From the NCBI GenBank assembly GCA_963989245.1, contig OZ022349.1:6756736-6820735 (forward strand): a stretch of 64,000 bases of DNA, read 5' to 3'. The translations under genes and the position numbers were made by a program. The DNA is from Nansenia antarctica (Eukaryota; Chordata; Actinopteri; Argentiniformes; Microstomatidae). Positions 30,805-41,431 of the stretch are shown piece by piece. Numbering within the stretch: the first letter of the stretch is position 1; every line of letters starts with the position of its first letter. The notes under the pieces were generated by a model that saw only the letters and a list, made by a program, of their open reading frames with translations, ran no database searches and was not told where the DNA came from.

Positions 30805-32164
30805 CTTACCTTGAAACCTGGATTAAATTAAAGTCTACTATGCAGGAGTAGGAATAGGCTTTTACAGATCTCAAAATCATTCTATGATTTAAATGAACCT
30901 GGAACAAGCTTACCAAGCTTACAATGAGCTGATAAGCTTATATAACACTGTTTTTGGTCATGTATACATGTGGAAAAAGCATAAATGCACCTACAGTAAT
31001 GCCAAAGCAAATTCCTATATGTGTCAAGCATAATGGCAATAAACGTTATCTGAATCTGAATCTGAATCTGAAACTTATAAGGCTACACCATAACTGTCCC
31101 TCCTGAAACCTCTCCATCCCCCTGGTCAGTTTCTCTACTGTATATAACACATTGGCATTATGACTGCCAATGGCCCTTGGCCCGAGCAGAGATCACTTTT
31201 CTTGCGATGACGTGATGGATAGATGAGTCACTTATTTAGACAAATGTACTTGTTGTACCGGTAAGTCGCTTTGTATAATGGCGTCTGCTCAATGCCAAAA
31301 ATGTAAATGTGAAAAATTAAAAATGGCATAATCCAAGTGATCCAAGTCCCACAATCTTACATTAGAAGATAAAAAAAAATATATATATATATAACATAAA
31401 AACAATAAAGTATAGAATTTGAGATCTTACCATCATCTTCTTCTATTGCATTGGAAGACGTGTTCCTCTGCAGCTCAGTCTCACCTGACGCATTCCTCTG
31501 AACCTCAGTCTCACCTGAAAATCAAAAGATGTTTTTTTTAAACATTATTGACAGAGAACAGTAATGAGTGAACCTTTTACCCTTTATGTATTTAAATACA
31601 TATTTTGGCTGCCACTCAAACGTCTCAAGAGGCTTACACCTACCTTGTACAAGAACCCCAAAACATCTACCTTGTACAAGCACCCCAAAACATCTACCTT
31701 GTACAAGAACCTCAAAACATCTACCTTGTACAAGCACCCCAAAAAATCTACCTTGTACAAGCACTGCAAAACATCTACCTTGTACAAGCACCTCAAAACA
31801 TCTACCTTGTACAAGCACCCCAAAACATCTACCTTGTACAAGAACCCCAAAACATCTACCTTGTACAAGCACCCCAAAACATCTACCTTGTACAAGCACC
31901 TCAAAACATCTACCTTGTACAAGCACCTCAAAACATCTACCTTGTACAAGCACCCCAAAACAGGAAGAAAATAGCCACTACTAAAGCAATGGCAATAATT
32001 TACTTTTTATTTACATAATAATAAAGCTAAAATGCCATTACAAAACTCTATCAATTCATATCACAAAAGAGTAGCAAAGCCAACGCATGAGTGTCAAAAG
32101 AGGGTAAGAGGGTGGCAGAATACATACCCAAGGCCAGGACTGGGATGAGCAGGAAGAGCAGCAT
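21263..32164 (-). CDS. ramp2: Receptor activity-modifying protein, RAMP2-like, four exons
   Basis: RAMPs are single-pass chaperones and co-receptors that carry calcitonin-receptor-like GPCR to the surface and set its ligand choice (adrenomedullin for RAMP2). Coding exons: 32128-32164, 31431-31514, 29695-29839, 21263-21509; every junction is GT-AG and in frame, giving 170 residues. Exon 1 encodes signal peptide MLLFLLIPVLALG. Exon 2 is acidic and contains two 10-codon repeats, each with an N-glycosylation site. Exons 3-4 hold the RAMP fold: HCNETALEEW, LMWCGKQFDDRM, SRCDWEQVIRPYNELTEC, GCYFPNHVVQDFF, then TM segment LVITLTLIPVSIIPFLV and short tail RKSKARD. The RAMP family is certain. RAMP2 is favoured by four exons, the IPVSIIPFLV segment and ccr10 nearby; against it, the six ectodomain cysteines are like RAMP1/3 whereas mammalian RAMP2 has four. 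Intron 3 carries a full L1. Confidence 0.85.
21570..21583. repeat. Target-site duplication of the L1, left copy
   Basis: TGTTTTTTACATTT, identical to 27768-27781. It is followed by a T-run, which is the poly(A) tail of the minus-strand L1. Confidence 0.85.
21973..25794 (-). CDS. L1 ORF2: endonuclease and reverse transcriptase
   Basis: Nicks target DNA and copies L1 RNA at the break. The open frame extends to 25803, but the first ATG is at 25794 (MTGKLDIKFTSWNCRGLQ), giving 1273 residues. N-terminal AP-endonuclease domain: SWNCRGL, IIFLQETHLSKD, GDFNCTLDPS, MSDHAPN near residues 10-230. Reverse transcriptase about 470-760: KSGKVAGPDGLPIDLYKKF, LSLDAEKAFDRVEW, GCRQGCPLSPLIFTMAIEPL and the catalytic YADDVILFL. 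The C-terminus holds a zinc knuckle CNRC..HCIWEC (CX2CX8HX4C), as in L1 ORF2. No stop or frameshift occurs in 3.8 kb, so the protein could be functional. Fish genomes carry several L1 lineages; I did not assign one. Confidence 0.95.
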   Translation of the reverse strand: MTGKLDIKFTSWNCRGLQKIKKVKQVMGRLKSINSQIIFLQETHLSKDKDIGIRRRWQGKVFSAPFNTQARGVMTLVHKSIPLNVTKIIADTAGRYLIIQGMLLTELLNLVNIYAPNNDDPEFFSNLFFTLSTLKGQYIIAGDFNCTLDPSKDRLTHIDKSHNKSRGIIHQFIKTLNLRDIWRDRNPEVLFYSCFSSTHKTYSRIDYFLISAGLVSRIKECNYDSILMSDHAPNNLCYVDPGLKKDPPKWRLQQSWLRDPDLISFLEVQIDVFFIINTDETSASTRWEAFKAYIRGQIISFTSSKSKRAKQKFTLLESKIKVLERNYYQNPDPKTHQELLLLRTQYNEMSTAKATDNLLKLKQTIFDQGEKSGKILAWRLKQLQTERAITNLKTHNDDSIIDPIKINEAFREYYGKLYSSERAPELPDQKLFLNNIDIPSISEEERMELGDDLSLEDITMAIKSMKSGKVAGPDGLPIDLYKKFESKLRKPLLEMFNESFREGILPPSLRGALITLLPKPGKSNDKCENMRPISLLNSDLKVLCKILAKRLEIILPDIIKGDQNGFIVGRQGFHNVRRVLNILHSQRELPDTAFLSLDAEKAFDRVEWAYLFELLERFGLGENFCKWVKLLYKEPYAEIITNNNISMPIKINRGCRQGCPLSPLIFTMAIEPLAIAIRNHTSISGIPIGQLEHRIALYADDVILFLKNLGESIPALMDLIKRFGNISGYKVNSHKSAILLLNSNERENPPNYIGHFKSVDSFTYLGIQITHRLEEVVQTNYSPVVNSICESIDRWSSLPISQIGRINILKMNTLPKLLYLFQNIPLPPPPNLFPRLRTLFTNFIWKNRRPRLRLSLLYLPYDRGGLQCPNMLWYYWATQIRTMRFYYSTEGLLSPAWKDIECNSIGLQLPTYIYSDNPKNLKRKTSNPILRNMISVWYEVQKYLSETPVLSRYSPIWGNNYFVPGRADGGFKLWADKGITQINDIFDSKDEHMESFEILVNKHSIPRKHFFKYLQLRNFIYSNQNHSLAIPALSSLEKVLIKNPFGKGIISDVYDLLIARSLESSESKLKAWRSDLQEDISVEKWNKACKRAQTQTANTRLKLLQYNWIMRVYITPEKLNKFNPNIPDLCNRCREDKGTFFHCIWECPRIQEFWEELGIIIQDILSIKITVEPKLFILGIYPEGHRMKCSEQIFMDMCILQAKRSIALTWKSTGKPSIVQWFREMSRCLPLEKISYTLKDRQERFQSIWGPFIKYLEDKDLSHWMDEPGREQM
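25795..26759 (-). other. L1 inter-ORF spacer with two diverged tandem modules
   Basis: The spacer of about 965 bp is long for L1. CGAATAGTGCATTGTGGGA at 26295 recurs as CGAGTAGTGCATTTTGGGA 233 bp later, and the following text (AAACACATTGGCATATTAAT against AAACATAATAGTATGTTAAA) stays alignable, so about 26230-26480 and 26463-26740 are two copies of one module. No ORF in it looks real. Confidence 0.65.
26760..27584 (-). CDS. L1 ORF1: RNA-binding coiled-coil protein
   Basis: Forms trimers on L1 RNA in the retrotransposition particle. It has 274 residues starting MDFSSPRNKDDAKANSSS. Residues about 30-110 form a heptad-rich coiled coil (IRELRSESANRHEEMLVAID, NVLQAKVHSLEGKKQELEDK). The RRM-like core follows: LESRARRSNLRLVGLREGEE, LTLERAHRIG and PRTMIMKFLNDRDKVTVLRA. 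The basic C-terminal domain includes ILHKDKPVRFYPDLATGEHK. The order matches ORF1 proteins of L1-type elements. The frame is fully open. It precedes ORF2 on the same strand by about 965 bp. Confidence 0.9.
   Translation of the reverse strand: MDFSSPRNKDDAKANSSSAGITETAEVEGGKYDRILEAIRELRSESANRHEEMLVAIDGLRKDMGECTERITHAEVRISNMEDEVNVLQAKVHSLEGKKQELEDKVTDLESRARRSNLRLVGLREGEEGDDACTFLESWIPETLGLAALRSKLTLERAHRIGQRREPNAPPRTMIMKFLNDRDKVTVLRAARAQKQILHKDKPVRFYPDLATGEHKKQKEFDSARQKLRSMGIKHGMLIPARLLVTHKDKTQTFGTPTEVESFIKRIQEENGSG
27768..27781. repeat. Target-site duplication of the L1, right copy
   Basis: TGTTTTTTACATTT, identical to 21570-21583. Confidence 0.85.
27776..27845 (-). mobile_element. SINE tail fragment
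   Basis: GGCATTTAGCAGACGCCTTA and CCAAAGCGACTTACAAT is the reverse complement of a common fish SINE tail that also occurs at 31262-31310 and 35497-35535. The L1 inserted at its end. Confidence 0.6.
27850..29694. other. RAMP intron 3 remainder
   Basis: Contains a LINE 3' end with (ATT)n at 29190-29265 (GTGAAAGGCACTATATAAAT), a (TTAGGG)-type run at 29490-29511, and short GT-rich DNA at 28445-28495. No extra exon was recognised. Confidence 0.5.
29490..29511 (+). repeat. Short interstitial TTAGGG run
   Basis: Just under four tandem TTAGGG units inside the RAMP intron. Too short to be a telomere; interstitial repeat. Confidence 0.7.
29870..30285 (+). mobile_element. LINE 3' end
   Basis: CTGCCATCTGGGCGTAGGTA, GGGCTCGCTTTGGCAAAAGC and CCCGCAGCCATTGTTGCCTT are typical of the end of fish L2-like ORF2, followed by a UTR ending AATTTCCCCCTGGGGACAAT and (TCTAA)n. 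5'-truncated, dead. It lies in RAMP intron 2. Confidence 0.6.
30290..31430. other. RAMP intron 2 remainder
   Basis: Holds (CA)n at 30752-30802, a LINE tail with three CTGAAT units near 31050-31072, and a SINE tail at 31258-31310 (TAAGTCGCTTTGTATAATGG). No gene. Confidence 0.45.
30752..30802. repeat. (CA)n microsatellite
   Basis: About 25 CA units in RAMP intron 2 with one GC interruption. Confidence 0.95.
31641..31964. repeat. 27-bp minisatellite, 12 copies, in RAMP intron 1
   Basis: TACCTTGTACAAG recurs every 27 bp from 31641 to 31938; units differ mainly at the CACCCC/AACCTC positions. Because 27 is a multiple of three and the unit lacks stops in several frames, it produces long artificial open frames on both strands. 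Confidence 0.95.
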
Positions 32165-32227
32165 GGTAGAGGAGGATAACTATAGATCCTTTGGGGCCAG
32201 ATGAAACCCAGGGGCCAGTCAATAGCC

Positions 32228-32237
32228 TTTTAAATAG
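32228..32237 (-). promoter_or_regulatory. TATA-like box upstream of the RAMP gene
   Basis: On the minus strand CTATTTAAAA lies about 65-75 bp before the start codon at 32164. The position fits a core promoter with a short 5' UTR, but this is only a motif match. Confidence 0.3.
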
Positions 32238-32259
32238 ACACACAGGTCTCTACAGAAAG

Positions 32260-33715
32260 GCTGAGGAGGGAGTGGGTTTAGGAGTAGGACCCACCCCTGT
32301 TTTCCTGGCACTGTTGACAGACAGCTCCCTGACAAGGCACTGGTTCTATATCATGGCCAGACGTATACACAGATGGAGACAAAGGACAGAAGTGAATGTG
32401 GAAGTGGGCGGGGCTAACAGCAATTACTATCTTCCTTACGAGACGGCCAATCTAGATATGGAAAGTCCTGGGGGAGTGGCCAAGCATGGACTTGCAGGAG
32501 TAAAAAATCTGGAAATGTTGCAAGCTGTTTGCTGTATGCATGATAGCCACTCAGTTCATACTATACTGTACATAGAATAGGCTGACATGTGAATTTGAAT
32601 AACAGAGGGATGAGAAATAGCATATTATTTAAAGCGGGGAGAAAACATATCTAAGATATGTATATGTATATACACATTAGAATTATAATAGTTGTTGTAG
32701 GGGGAGTAGCAGTGGGAAGAATTTGAATAATAATGTCTATCTATCTATTATATACATATATATATAGAGAGAGATATATAGAGATATTATTATAAAAATT
32801 CTTCCCAGGACTACTCCTCCTACAACTTTTAAGCTATTCACACCAATCCAACTTAAACAAAACGAAGAGGTCCAAATCACGCGTCTATGACGTCAGGTTT
32901 TTGATACCTATGACACTTTTTAAACTATAGAAAGTTGAAAGTTTAACCTCTGCCACTCTTAAACCTTTTAAGCAATCACACCATTTGAACTGTACAATGT
33001 GCCACTCCAAATGATCAATTCTAATAAAAAGATGATTTAGGCCAGCATTCTGAGAGCCACCATTCTTACTGCAACTGCTATGGAACTTTCAGAACTCTTG
33101 AATAAAACAACAGGAGACCTGCAGAACACTTTCTTAATTTAAGCAATTATAACAGTATAACAGCATGACCTCGAGTGTGATATTGCTTTTATACAACAGT
33201 TCTACAACTCCCTTTATTAGTTAACAGTAATAAGCGACAACAGATTATGATTTGTTTGTTTATTTAATCATTTATTTTGGCTCCGCCAACAAAAAATTGT
33301 TCCGCAACTGAACTTCAACTGGACTGTTGCCTAGTAACCTGGAGTGATACATATAGTTAAAAGTCCCAGTGCTGTTATACTGTATATCGGCATTCATGGA
33401 ATGCCTCTTGTTCAATCAAATTACTTAGTCGGAACTAACTGTTGTATATTACACAACAATGCACTCTCTTGGCTACCAGTTCTACCCCACTAACACCTGT
33501 AACACCCGGATGGGGTCACCATTTCCTTGGTGACTCCTCGGTGCCTCCCTCTGGCGGCCCCTAGTGGCCTGTGACGCTACTACACTCCCTGTTCCTCTCC
33601 TCGTTATGGACTAATGTGTGTCACCTGTGTATGTTTGGCACTTGTGTATTTATGTCCTCACATCCCAGCACTCCCTGCCGGTTGGTCTCCCTGTCTGTTC
33701 GGTGTAAGTGTTCCT
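32260..33715. other. Intergenic, with a foldback at 32694-32825
   Basis: The arms GTTGTAGGGGGAGTAGCAGT (32694 on) and, in reverse complement, CTACTCCTCCTACAAC (32810-32825) pair over about 30 bp with a few differences around an AT-rich loop. The rest is AT-rich with no gene seen. Confidence 0.5.
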
Positions 33716-33731
33716 GTTCTGTTCTGTTTCT

Positions 33732-33939
33732 TTTTTTTAAAGTTATCTTTTCAGAGTGGGGCAGTCCCACTCATATTTTTCATTTTTTATTGACAGATAG
33801 AGTAGAGATTGACAGGAAGGATGGGTGAGAGAGAGAGAGAGGAGGGATGACATGCAGGATATGTCCCCGGCGGGAATCGAACCGGGGACCCTGCGGTTAC
33901 ATGGTCAACGCTTAACCCGCTACGCCACCTAAGCGACAG
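33732..33939 (-). mobile_element. tRNA-headed SINE (family of 62775-62988) with 14-bp target duplication
   Basis: On the minus strand it begins CGCTTAGGTGGCGTAGCGGG (box A) and has GGTTCGATTCCCGCCGGGG (box B). It is flanked by TCTGTTCTGTTTCT at 33718-33731 and 33940-33953. The tail CAGAGTGGGGCAGTCCCACT matches the end of the copy at 62775. Confidence 0.85.
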
Positions 33940-33953
33940 TCTGTTCTGTTTCT

Positions 33954-34397
33954 GACTTGCACAGGGAGTTGTGAGCTGCTCTAGCCGGCTGTTCTGGGTA
34001 GAACCTTGTGTCAGTCAGGTGGTCTACAGTATTTGCACTGGTTTTGAGCAGCATTCTCCCTGTGCAGCTTCTGTCTTGTTTTATCACCGGAAAAGGCTTT
34101 CTTCCTGTGGCTTTTCGTGATGGGGTTTCTGTTCTAGTAAAGTGTCCTTAGCTGTGCCAACCGCTGCCTGCTCGCGTCACTTTGTCCTGCAGTGCACCTG
34201 GGTCTGTAGCGCACACCAACCCGTTACAAACACCCCTCTTAACCAACCGACCCTCTACCCACTCCACTCCACACCCCAGATCATCCATCATCTACGTTAC
34301 GTATCTATCTATTTATCTATTTATGACCTTATAACATACTATACTATACTAACATCTAGCCATCTTTAACTTTATCCCCTACCACAAGACTACAACA
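33954..34397. other. Intergenic, nothing recognised
   Basis: CT-rich and AT-rich sequence with a short (ATCT)n near 34300. No gene or element was supported. Confidence 0.35.
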
Positions 34398-34493
34398 ATG
34401 CCCCCTATAAGTATTGAAAAGAGGAAGCATTTTGTCTTCTTTTCCCTCGATACTCCAACAGTTTGAAGTTATTACTTCAAATTATTCACAAGA

Positions 34494-34775
34494 GAGTTGT
34501 CAATATCTAGTATTGATTCATAAGACAGTTGTCAATATCTAGTATTGATTCATAAGGGAGCTGTCAATATCTAGTATTGATTCATAAGACAGTTGTCAAT
34601 GTCTAGTATTGATTCATAAGGGAGCTGTCAATATCTAGTATTGATTCATATGAGAGTTGTCAATATCTTGATTCATAAGAGAGCGGTCAATATCTAGTAT
34701 TGATTCATAAGAGAGCTGTCAATGTCTAGTATTGATTCATAAGAGAGCTGTCAATGTCTTGTATTGATTCATAAC
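34494..34775. repeat. 32-bp minisatellite, 9 copies
   Basis: GTCAATATCTAG..TATTGATTCATAA repeats with period 32 from 34499 to 34750; one unit is shortened by about five bases near 34660-34685. It lies just inside the left end of the Tc1 relic. Confidence 0.9.
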
Positions 34776-35344
34776 AGGCTGGTAGGCCAAGGAAGACTTC
34801 TACAGTGGATGACCACAGAATGCTCACCATAATCACCCAAAAAGCCAAAATAACTGTCCCACTGATCAGGAACACTCTGCAGGAGTTGGCATGCATGTGT
34901 CAGAGACGACCATCCACAGAATATGTCCCCTGCCGAACTGCAGAGGCTTCACTGCAAGGTAAAAACCACAAGTTATCATCAAAAAGGATGTTCAGTTTAC
35001 AGTTTTCTAAAAAAGTACCTAAAAACTTGCAGAGGTCTGGAAAACCATCTTGTGGACAGATAAGATGAATATTATCATGTGTCAGAGCGAAAGGATTGTT
35101 TGGAGAAAAAAAGCGTCTGCCCAAGATTTGCTGCATACCACCTCATTATGTGAAACATGATGATGAGGGTGCAATGGTTTGGGCATGTATAGCTGCCACA
35201 AGGGTTGACTAATTTGTCTTAATTGATAAAGGTTACTACTGACAGCAGCAGAAGAACATATTCTGAAGTGTACAGAAAGGTTTTGTCTGCTCGAATACAA
35301 GCAAATGCCTAGAAATTCATTGGATGGCACTAGTGGTGGTCTAG

Positions 35345-35540
35345 TAGTAGTGGTGGTCTAGTGGATAGTGAGTTGGACTTGTGATCGGAAGGTTGTGAGT
35401 TCAAATCCCGCCTGAAACCACACCACTACTAGTGTGCCCTTGAGTAAGGCACTTAGCCCTCAGTTACTCCAGGGGGAATGTCCCTGTAATTCGTAATTGT
35501 AAGTCGCTTTGGATTAAAAGCGTCTGCTAAATGGCAAAAT
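35345..35540 (+). mobile_element. tRNA-headed SINE inside the Tc1 relic
   Basis: TGGTCTAGTGGATAGTGAG (box A), GTTGTGAGTTCAAATCCCGC (box B) and tail TAAGTCGCTTTGGATTAAAA with CGTCTGCTAAATGGC. A different head type from the other SINEs here. Confidence 0.8.
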
Positions 35541-35635
35541 TATTAAAATTATTAGTAATTATAAATTAATTTAATTATTATTAATTATTAATTATTACTT
35601 CATCATACAGTAAGACAATGACCCAAAATATTGAT

Positions 35636-36040
35636 TGATTGATTGATTGATTGAAAACCTTTATTGTCCCCAATGGGGAAATTTTGTTGTCAAACAGCTC
35701 ATTTAGGGCAGAAAACATTCAGTACAGAAAACAGAAAAACATTCTATAAAATACATAAAACAGTGCAGGCTCAATAAGTAAAAAGTTCCAAAAGTTCCAT
35801 CTCCAGGTCTCCCCCACCCTGCAGGTCCTGGTTGTAGAGTCGGAGTGCAGCTGGAATAAAGGACTGTCCAAATCTTTTTGTACTTTGACGGGGGAGAACA
35901 AATCTGTGGCTGAACTTGCTCCTCATCCCTGCCAGCTCGCAGTACATCGGGTGGGAGGGATTGGCCAGCATGGCCGCCAGTTTTTTCCCCATCCTCTGTT
36001 CTGCCACCACCTCTAGGCTATACTTCCGTAGCGACTAGGG
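35636..36040 (-). mobile_element. LINE 3' end inside the Tc1 relic
   Basis: (TTGA)n at 35632-35653, then CCTTTATTGTCCCCAATGGG. On the minus strand the C-terminal frame reads AAMLANPSHPMYCELAGMRS and PRQSTKRFGQSFIPAALRLY, a LINE ORF2 tail. 5'-truncated. Confidence 0.7.
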
Positions 36041-36489
36041 AATTTTTCAGGGCCAACAAATTTGGCCATTTCAGGGCCATTTAATTTCCTGATTATAATA
36101 TTTTAGGTAAAAAGACCTCAAAACTACCAACAACTGAAGATGGCTCCAGTACGTCTGGCAGAGCATCACTAGAGAATATACCCAGCGTCTGGTGGGTCAG
36201 TGGGTGGCAGACTTCAGGCAGTTATTGCATGCAAAGGATTGTTGATCAAATATTAAACATGAGAACTTTATTTGGACATTAGATTATTTTTTCTTCCCCC
36301 CCCCCAATATGTTTGGAGCCCTGAAATAGGGGCAGTATGTTTAAATAATGTTGTACTTTTTAAATGGTGAACCCAATCTGAAAAGAACCCAGTAAATTGA
36401 AAAATTTACTAATAAAGCTGAGAATTTACATTTTGACTAAGTCCAAAGAAGACAAAATGCTTCGAAAAGTTCGTACTTAGGGCACTATT

Positions 36490-36612
36490 GGCCGGTTTCA
36501 CAGACAAGGCTTAAGCCTAATCCTAGACTAAAAAACATCTTCAATGGAGATTTTACATTGAAAGTGTGATTTAGTCCAGGACTAGGCTTAAGCCTTGTCT
36601 CTGAAACCGGCC
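36490..36612. mobile_element. Foldback MITE of 123 bp
   Basis: GGCCGGTTTCACAGACAAGG at the left is mirrored by CCTTGTCTCTGAAACCGGCC at the right, and pairing continues inward over most of its length (GCTTAAGCCTA..TAGGCTTAAGC). A related AGGCTTAA fragment occurs at 19785-19830. Confidence 0.85.
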
Positions 36613-36619
36613 CATAATC

Positions 36620-38195
<1,576 letters not shown>

Positions 38196-38199
38196 GCTT

Positions 38200-38495
38200 T
38201 TACGTCCTAAAACGTAATTTGTTTACAAGCCATATATCACTTACCCAGTAGCCTATGGCAGACGATACAGTGAATCCAATTCACAAATTCTAAGTATTTA
38301 GTTGTCCTAAAACTGTTGTTTGTTATATCAAGTGGGCACTTCAACAGTTAAACTTTGAATAATAATAATTAGCTAATAGCAATATGCAAAAAAAATGAAA
38401 ACCTTTTTCTTTCTTTTTTTTAAAGAGGCTTTTTGGTAATTTGCACGAATTGAGAATTGCTGACATGCGACCCCTTTCACCAGACCGTGTCCCAT
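38200..38495 (-). repeat. Dispersed repeat, inverted relative of 17645-17945
   Basis: In reverse complement it carries GGGACACGGTCTGGTGAAAG, ATATAACAAACAACAGTTTT, TTGGATTCACTGTATC and TGGCTTGTAAACAAATTA in the same order as 17645-17945. Confidence 0.75.
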
Positions 38496-38744
38496 TTCAT
38501 TGTCTCAGTACTTGCACTCAGCACTTGTGCAATGCCAATATAGTTGAATCTAATCTAATCTACTGTTGGATTGTTAAAACAGCTTAGTTCAGATTCAAAA
38601 GGGATATTGCCTGTAAAAAAAGAAAAAAAAAGTACATTGAATCCAGAGGGTACCCTCTGCAGAAAACAAAAAGCCTTACTGATTCACCACATATAACCAG
38701 CACTCGGGTTGAGATGGGACGAGGGGGGGGTGTCATCCCCCCTG

Positions 38745-38860
38745 AAATAAAAACAGTCAAAATCATCCCCCTTCTAAAACTGCCCTCCCCCCTTTCCATC
38801 CCTTATGTCATTTTATCAATGAACATGGTATCACTGCTATTTCAACATTTACTTTTGCGC
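38745..38860 (+). repeat. Dispersed repeat related to positions 1-100
   Basis: ATCATCCCCCTTCTAAAACT and TTTATCAATGAACATGGTAT repeat the start of the window. Class unknown. Confidence 0.6.
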
Positions 38861-38869
38861 ATATTGAGT

Positions 38870-40845
38870 AAAATACTGTGGGCGAGGGGGCACGCACACA
38901 TGCAATGCCATTTTTACCAAGTCACTGACACTGAAGTCACTGACGCTGTGGGGATGCTAAAATTGTCCTCATATGATAAAATCCACCACCTCCCCTGATT
39001 TTCTTTTACAACTTGAGTACTGCCTATAACCATAACCTTTAACGTAGGTAGAATAGTGGGCGATTCAAGAAAATAAATAGAAGAAAGCTATTCATCTTTC
39101 TGCACGCCACAGGCCTTAATGAGCAGGATGTCAGGGGCATTTCAATGGGCATTGTCTCCACCTCTGTCTGCAGACAGGAAACTCAACAGTTCTCAGACAT
39201 CGAGGGGCTGGTTGATGCTGAAAGACATTGTTTAGGACCCCCCTCGGAAAGGGAAAGTTCTGGAACGCCAGTTAAGGATGCATGGCAGCTCGATGCTGTC
39301 CTATCGTCTACGATACTATATCATTTGAGCAGATTCATTTTTAATTTGAAGTTAAAGTTATAACTATAAAGTTATTAAAGTTTAATTTGGTTTGTATAGG
39401 GGCTTATATGTAATGTGTAGACCTCTGAAGACACCTATCCAATGATTAATTAGATACTAAAATCTGATGGAATAGATACATATAACCTATTTTCAAACAT
39501 GCTATCGCCAAGAATCAGTGTTCATTAATGTGAATACATCTGCTGTAGTAGTGTATATATTGTACTGTAGGCTAGTTGTGGAGTACACTGTTTACACACT
39601 GCTCTTGACCGTATTGTTTTTGTAATGCTTTCTGTTCAGATGACAATTGAATTAAAGCCACAATTTGTAATTCGAAAAGAAATCAAAAAACGTCAGCCTC
39701 GGCTGAGGGATGGGGTTGGCTAAATTATTCCACAGTCTGTGAGATCAACATGATCGTTTTAAACATCATTGCAGGTAAGGCTGATGTTGTATTTCATACA
39801 GTTATGAGTCACAGATACTTTGTGTTGTGATTTCTGACATAATGCATCATCCAATAACTTCAGTGCAACGCATAATATGATTACGCAGATGCTGTTAATA
39901 ACAACCCATTCCTCCATGGAGTAACATACATGTCATCATTCAAAGGGACATTAAAGATTAGGGAGAAAAGCCATGGGGAGAAATGTCCAAGTACGATGGT
40001 AAGGATGCGAACACTTATAGCTTCACACCTGCTTGTAGACCAGTGGGAGGTCAAACAGTTTCTCATCAACTTGTTAACCACAAAACCCAACAAAACAAGG
40101 TAGGCAACAAAATCAGAGCGTCTGGTAGGCCGGTGAGAAACCACATCTCGCCACCCTAACTTGTCAACACCTTACCGTGGTTAACTTGAAAAACAGTTCC
40201 CATAGGCAAAAAGGCAAAAACACAGAAGTCACATGGTTTACAATCATACTTCTAATACATCTAAAGGTGTGTGTGTGGTTTGCCATCTACTTCTATTGGC
40301 ATGCCGTTTTTCTATGCCACTGCAGTATTGAGCGGGTTTGGTTTCTTGTGATGTAGTGCAATATTTAGGCCAGCTCCTGTTGCACCCTTGGATGTGCATG
40401 AACTCTTTTCTGCATCTAAAGCAATGTTCTTCATGCCTTGTCCTGGAGAGCCATGAGTGCATATAGGCTTTTCTTCTTGTCCAACAGTAACCACTAGCCT
40501 TTTTTCAACAGCGATCAATTTAAATGTCTGTTTATTTAAGAAGGGACAATGCATATCAATTAACAACAAGTGTAAATATGCCAGATTTAGCCAGGAGGCA
40601 GATTTTCATCTGTGGTCCCTGGCCAAGATGTTGGAAAATCACTACAATGGTCTTACTACTTACAAATGCATACAGAAACGCATTATATGCCACATCACCT
40701 ATTCTTTGATGCAGCAAATAATGAATCGCAGATAACAATTGTTTTCATGTAGGCCTATGGCTTTCACTTCAGCAGGCAAAAACTACCGGAGAATAGTTAC
40801 GGAATAGCAGCGAAACGTGTATTGGCTGAGGTCTAGTAAACAGTC
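38870..40845. other. Intergenic between ramp2 and ccr10, nothing recognised
   Basis: Open frames of 60-92 codons are present on both strands, but none has a domain, a start context or splice structure I can support. Confidence 0.4.
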
Positions 40846-40853
40846 ATTTTGTG

Positions 40854-41109
40854 CGGCTGTGGCGCAGGAGGTTAGAGCCGGCGTCTAATGATCGCAAGGT
40901 TGGCAGATCGGCGGTTTGAGCCCTGGCTGGCCACATGTCGAAGTGTCCTTGGGCAAGTCACTGAACCCTAAATTGCTCCCAGTGAGCGGGCCGGTGCCTT
41001 GCATGGTAGCTTGCCGCCATTGGTGTGTGAATGTGTGTGTGAATGGGTGAATGAGAGGCTGTTGTAAAGCGCTTTGGATAAAGGCGCTATATAAGTGCAG
41101 TCCATTTAC
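40854..41109 (+). mobile_element. tRNA-headed SINE, complete copy
   Basis: CGGCTGTGGCGCAGGAGG (box A), GGCGGTTTGAGCCCTGGC (box B, one change from GGTTCGAGCC) and tail GTAAAGCGCTTTGGATAAAG with GCGCTATATAAGTGCAGTCC. Flanked by CATTTTGTG (40845) and CATTTTATG (41110), a near-perfect duplication. Confidence 0.85.
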
Positions 41110-41119
41110 CATTTTATGC

Positions 41120-41391
41120 GTAGCATCACTCAAAGGCTATTAGGTTGCTTTTAGAATGAAATGAATGAATATCAAACATTTTGTGTAGGCTAATAAGCAC
41201 TCGTAAAAGGTTGTTGCAGCTCACACCTGATGCGACCAACAATTTTTACTCATTGGCATGTTACATTGAATCAACGTAGAAAGGACAGGAAGGGTAGAAG
41301 ATGGTTATGAACAGGTCATGATCCCAACTACAAGATGACACCCAGGTGTTAAGTGCACACTAGGCCAAACAGTCTTTCGTTCCTCCTAAAA

Positions 41392-41431
<40 letters not shown>

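Larger units (their letters stand above)
34398..36485 (+). mobile_element. Decayed Tc1-like transposon with two later insertions
   Basis: The ends AAGCATTTTGTCTTCTTT (34426) and its reverse complement AAAGAAGACAAAATGCTT (36444) are terminal inverted repeats. Inside are a 9-copy minisatellite, transposase remnants at 34780-35330 (GRPRKTSTVDDHRMLTIITQ, the Tc1 GRPR region; later RLPKICCIPPHYVKHDDEGA), a SINE at 35345-35540 and a LINE tail at 35640-36040. Many stops and frame breaks: dead. Confidence 0.75.

Noticed and set aside
31522..32018. Long open frames of 124-143 codons on both strands with 9-residue repeats
   Set aside because: They are a by-product of the stop-free 27-bp minisatellite in the RAMP intron; no start context, splice sites or conserved domain.
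39881..40735. Open frames of 60-92 codons on both strands between ramp2 and ccr10
   Set aside because: No recognisable domain, splice structure or codon bias; kept as intergenic.
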